Origin: Thalassotalea euphylliae
GTDB lineage: Bacteria > Pseudomonadota > Gammaproteobacteria > Enterobacterales > Alteromonadaceae
DNA length: 64,000 nt
Direction of reading: 5' to 3'
Assembly (NCBI RefSeq): GCF_003390335.1
Contig: NZ_QUOU01000001.1
Coordinates: 3,720,001-3,784,000, forward strand
In this document: positions 61,622-64,000 of the stretch, piece by piece
Layout: every line of letters begins with the position of its first letter
How positions within the stretch are numbered: position 1 is the first letter of the stretch
Notes under the pieces: model-generated
What the model was told of the DNA's origin: nothing
The model's input: only the letters and a program-made list of their open reading frames with translations
The model's database searches: none
Made by a program: the position numbers and the translations under genes

Positions 61622-63742
61622 TTATAACCCTCCGGTGATGGCAATTAGAGATGCAACGCTGACCATATCTTTTACGTTGTTTAAAAATACATTCCAATCG
61701 CTATTACTAATATCGGGGACATAAACCGTGTCACCACTGCGCACCAAAGGCAACTTGGTAAAGTCTGGACGCTTGACGAACTTTTCTAAATCAAAACGCT
61801 GACTTTGATTTTCGCTGGCTTTGGCTTTAGAGATATTGACCACCATGATGTCAGACAAATGTGCTTTATCCGTCGGGCCACCGGCTTCTGCCAGTAAATC
61901 TAAAATGGTCATGGCTTCGCTAAAGGTATAGCGACCCGGCTTAGCAACAGCACCGATAATACGCACCGTTTGTTCTTTTTTGTGATCAAGCCAAGCTTTG
62001 TCTCGTTGTGGTACATAGATGGTGTCGCCTGCACGTACCAGCGGCAGCAAGGTTTCGTCACCAGTCTCAAAATACAAGCCTAAATCGACGGTGGTGACTT
62101 TGCTGGTAAAGCCATTGCGATGCGTCACCTTAATCGCGTGAATATCGGCAAATTGGTTTGGGCCGTCGGCTGCTGACAAAATATCGAGAAAGTGCAATTT
62201 GTTATCGAATGCGTAGCGACCAGGTTGTCCTACTTGACCAAACACGTAAATTGAACTTTCTTGTGACTGGCGCAACCAACGAGCTTTATTGTCGATAACA
62301 TCTCTTGGTTTTTCAGGGACAATAATGGTATCGCCAGCCGAGACTTGGGGTAACAATGAAAAGTCACCACCATCGGTAATAAATGCCGCTAAATCAAACG
62401 GTTTTTCACGACTGGCTTGGCCGTCTTTTAGTACCTTAATTTGTGAAATATCAGCATCTTGTGTAGGGCCGCCGGCGTGCGCCAAGATATCGAGAAATGA
62501 CATTTCATCGCCCCACTCATAACGACCGGGCTTGATCACCGCGCCAATAACGCGAATAGCGCGGTCAGGTGTAATTTTTAGCCATGACTTTTCATTCATA
62601 TCGGTTTTTTCCGGTACAAATATCGCGTCACCAGGTGAAATTTCTGGAATTTTGCGAGCTGAAAGGCCTTCGGTATAAGCTTGTAAATCAAATGCGTCGA
62701 CCTCGCCTGAAGCGCGGATAATACGTACTTGGCGGCTTTCCGCAAAACGAGTTGGGCCACCAGCATTGGCTAAAATATCAAAGAAAGCTGTACCGTCTGG
62801 CGCTTCATACGCCCCGGGCTTAAACACCTCCCCCATCACATAAATAGTGCGTAACCCGGTTTTAATTTCCTCTTCTTGAATAGGGACAAACAAAGTAGAG
62901 CCCGCAGTAATTTTTGGCATGCTCGCAACGTCGCCAGTATCAAGGTAATGTTTAAGGTCAAACAACTCAGGCACGCCTTGGTTAATGACACGGATATGTT
63001 CAACACCAGCATAGCGAGTTACGCCACCTGCGCGCATTAACATATCAACCACTGTATTGCCGGCTTTGTAAGAAAACACACCTGGTTTTAATACCTCACC
63101 AAATACTTTGATCGCTGTTCCAGCCTCCGCGCCATCACCACTCGCCGATAGCGTCGCCGCATCAAAGTCCATTTGCACATTACCAATCAAAGGAGAAGCT
63201 GGTACAAAGATAACGTCTAACGGTTGTAATTCCGGCAGAATCGCAAAATCACCTGTGTCTAAATATTTTTTGTAATCAAAGGCCGTAATTTCGCCTGCGC
63301 GGTTTAACTGAATTTTATCTAGCTGAGCACCCGCGCTTGGCCCACCCGCTTGTTGCAAAGCAAGCTGTATGTTGCCATCGGCGGGTAAATCAATCATACC
63401 CGGTGCTTTGACAAAGCCAAGTACACGCACTGGTAAGCGGCGCTCAATTAACAACAATGCGAAATCATCTATGGCGCGATATTGTTCAGCTAACAACGCC
63501 TTCACGTGTTGCGTAGCTGCTGGTAGCTGCATGCCCCCCAAAGTGACTTGACCCACTTCAGGTAGCATTAGCATACCGTCTTGGTTAATTTGAAAGTTCT
63601 GCTCGAAGTCCGCCTCACCTGGCAGGTTGAGTTTTACGATATCACCTGCGCGCAGCACAACGGGCTCTTGCGCTAAGCCACTCATTGGTAACGCTAGGAA
63701 AGTCGTGAATATTAACCAGAAAAATATAGTCCACTTATTCAT
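61622..63742 (-). CDS. Polysaccharide export protein with multiple SLBB domains (SypC-like)
   Basis: A 706-residue periplasmic/outer-membrane export protein. A signal peptide (cleaved near residue 24, L-A-Q-E) precedes a Poly_export domain (about 28-105). Six SLBB-type repeats follow, each opening with a V-x-G-x-V-x-x-P-G-x-Y/F core, near residues 107, 212, 300, 395, 500 and 598. G-D-T-I-x-V-P or a variant closes each unit. The N-terminal Cys lipidation of Wza is absent, and a C-terminal hydrophobic segment (V-A-S-L-I-A-I-T-G-G-L) ends the protein. Length is about twice that of Wza, in line with long multi-SLBB exporters. It directly precedes the CpsD-like gene. Confidence 0.87.
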   Translation of the reverse strand: MNKWTIFFWLIFTTFLALPMSGLAQEPVVLRAGDIVKLNLPGEADFEQNFQINQDGMLMLPEVGQVTLGGMQLPAATQHVKALLAEQYRAIDDFALLLIERRLPVRVLGFVKAPGMIDLPADGNIQLALQQAGGPSAGAQLDKIQLNRAGEITAFDYKKYLDTGDFAILPELQPLDVIFVPASPLIGNVQMDFDAATLSASGDGAEAGTAIKVFGEVLKPGVFSYKAGNTVVDMLMRAGGVTRYAGVEHIRVINQGVPELFDLKHYLDTGDVASMPKITAGSTLFVPIQEEEIKTGLRTIYVMGEVFKPGAYEAPDGTAFFDILANAGGPTRFAESRQVRIIRASGEVDAFDLQAYTEGLSARKIPEISPGDAIFVPEKTDMNEKSWLKITPDRAIRVIGAVIKPGRYEWGDEMSFLDILAHAGGPTQDADISQIKVLKDGQASREKPFDLAAFITDGGDFSLLPQVSAGDTIIVPEKPRDVIDNKARWLRQSQESSIYVFGQVGQPGRYAFDNKLHFLDILSAADGPNQFADIHAIKVTHRNGFTSKVTTVDLGLYFETGDETLLPLVRAGDTIYVPQRDKAWLDHKKEQTVRIIGAVAKPGRYTFSEAMTILDLLAEAGGPTDKAHLSDIMVVNISKAKASENQSQRFDLEKFVKRPDFTKLPLVRSGDTVYVPDISNSDWNVFLNNVKDMVSVASLIAITGGL

Positions 63743-63785
63743 TGTTCACCTCCATGCTTCTTACTTGCTGTTGCTTGGCCTCTTG

Positions 63786-64000
63786 CTATTTACTGCTAGC
63801 AAGGGATAGCGAAGATGTTTTGGCTGTTGATGGCAATACCAAACTTAACGAGACTTGTGTGTAACGGTTAAAAACGCGCTGCACGGGCGAAGTCGCTACT
63901 TGGCGTGGCGCAGTTTCGCCTAGCGCCTTAATTTGAATCTTGCTACTCGCAACGCCTGCCGCGGTAAAATAGTCAGCCACTTGCTGAGCGCGTTGTTGAC
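63786..64000 (-). CDS. OmpA-like C-terminal domain protein (partial, SypB-like)
   Basis: The last 70 codons of a gene entering from the right edge. The translation begins Q-Q-R-A-Q-Q-V-A-D-Y-F, then A-A-G-V-A, I-K-A-L-G-E-T-A-P, and a conserved N-R-Y-T-Q-V-S. This is the peptidoglycan-binding half of an OmpA/MotB-type domain. A tail of about 20 Ser/Ala-rich residues follows. In the syp locus an OmpA-like gene (sypB) precedes sypC, as here, with a 43-bp gap to the SLBB gene. Full architecture and start lie outside the window. Confidence 0.8.
   Translation of the reverse strand, partial: QQRAQQVADYFTAAGVASSKIQIKALGETAPRQVATSPVQRVFNRYTQVSLSLVLPSTAKTSSLSLASSK

Noticed and set aside
1..64000. CRISPR arrays, rRNA, tRNA, prophage or toxin-antitoxin modules
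   Set aside because: No regularly spaced repeats, rRNA segments, tRNA cloverleaf patterns or phage-type gene blocks were recognised on reading; a dedicated tRNA or covariance-model search was not run.

Overview
The window looks like chromosome from a marine gammaproteobacterium of the Alteromonadales (Thalassotalea/Colwellia/Pseudoalteromonas-like). The pointers are the rpsU-yqeY-dnaG-rpoD macromolecular-synthesis block next to tsaD/plsY/folB, many TonB-dependent receptors and secreted glycoside hydrolases, flavin-dependent halogenase-like genes beside a TonB receptor, and a Vibrio syp-like exopolysaccharide locus. The genus is inferred; no rRNA or tRNA genes were seen.

Region 1 (1-18.5 kb) is a starch/maltodextrin utilisation locus. 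It holds the start of a GH13 alpha-glucosidase, a lipoprotein alpha-amylase, two halogenase-like flavoproteins, a Xanthomonas/Caulobacter-type TonB receptor, a GH31 alpha-glucosidase, a pullulanase-type lipoprotein and a cyclomaltodextrinase/neopullulanase. Five near-identical palindromes (core ATACGTAT) sit in front of these units and probably bind a LacI/MalR-type repressor. An intact IS30-family element interrupts the locus just upstream of a small beta-barrel gene.

Region 2 (18.6-26 kb) holds envelope and surface genes: a DsbA-like oxidoreductase, a second TonB receptor with an in-frame 9-bp tandem repeat, a CBM9-like/DUF5916-type outer-membrane protein, and a secreted beta-helix protein split by a one-base frameshift.

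Region 3 (26-31 kb) is an ovothiol block: ovoB-like PLP enzyme, ovoA and, overlapping ovoA by one base, a divergent glutamine-synthetase-superfamily ligase. This three-gene arrangement is the best candidate here for an undescribed pathway extension.

Region 4 (31-45 kb) is mostly housekeeping: a TPR-GGDEF cyclase, glutaredoxin, a cysteine-less CnoX, a BLUF photoreceptor, uppP, folK, folB, plsY, tsaD, rpsU, yqeY, dnaG and rpoD. It ends with a response regulator carrying a degenerate HD-GYP-like domain.

Region 5 (45-64 kb) is an exopolysaccharide locus read entirely on the minus strand. It has an OmpA-like protein (partial), an SLBB-repeat export protein, a CpsD-like ATPase, a soluble hybrid kinase, a SypE-like kinase/receiver/phosphatase, a SypG-like sigma-54 activator, and then a seven-gene set of glycosyltransferases, flippase, polymerase/ligase and acyltransferase. 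Content and order closely follow the Vibrio fischeri syp cluster, with the SypE- and SypF-like genes exchanged. A 265-bp MITE-like element lies between the activator and the SypE-like gene.
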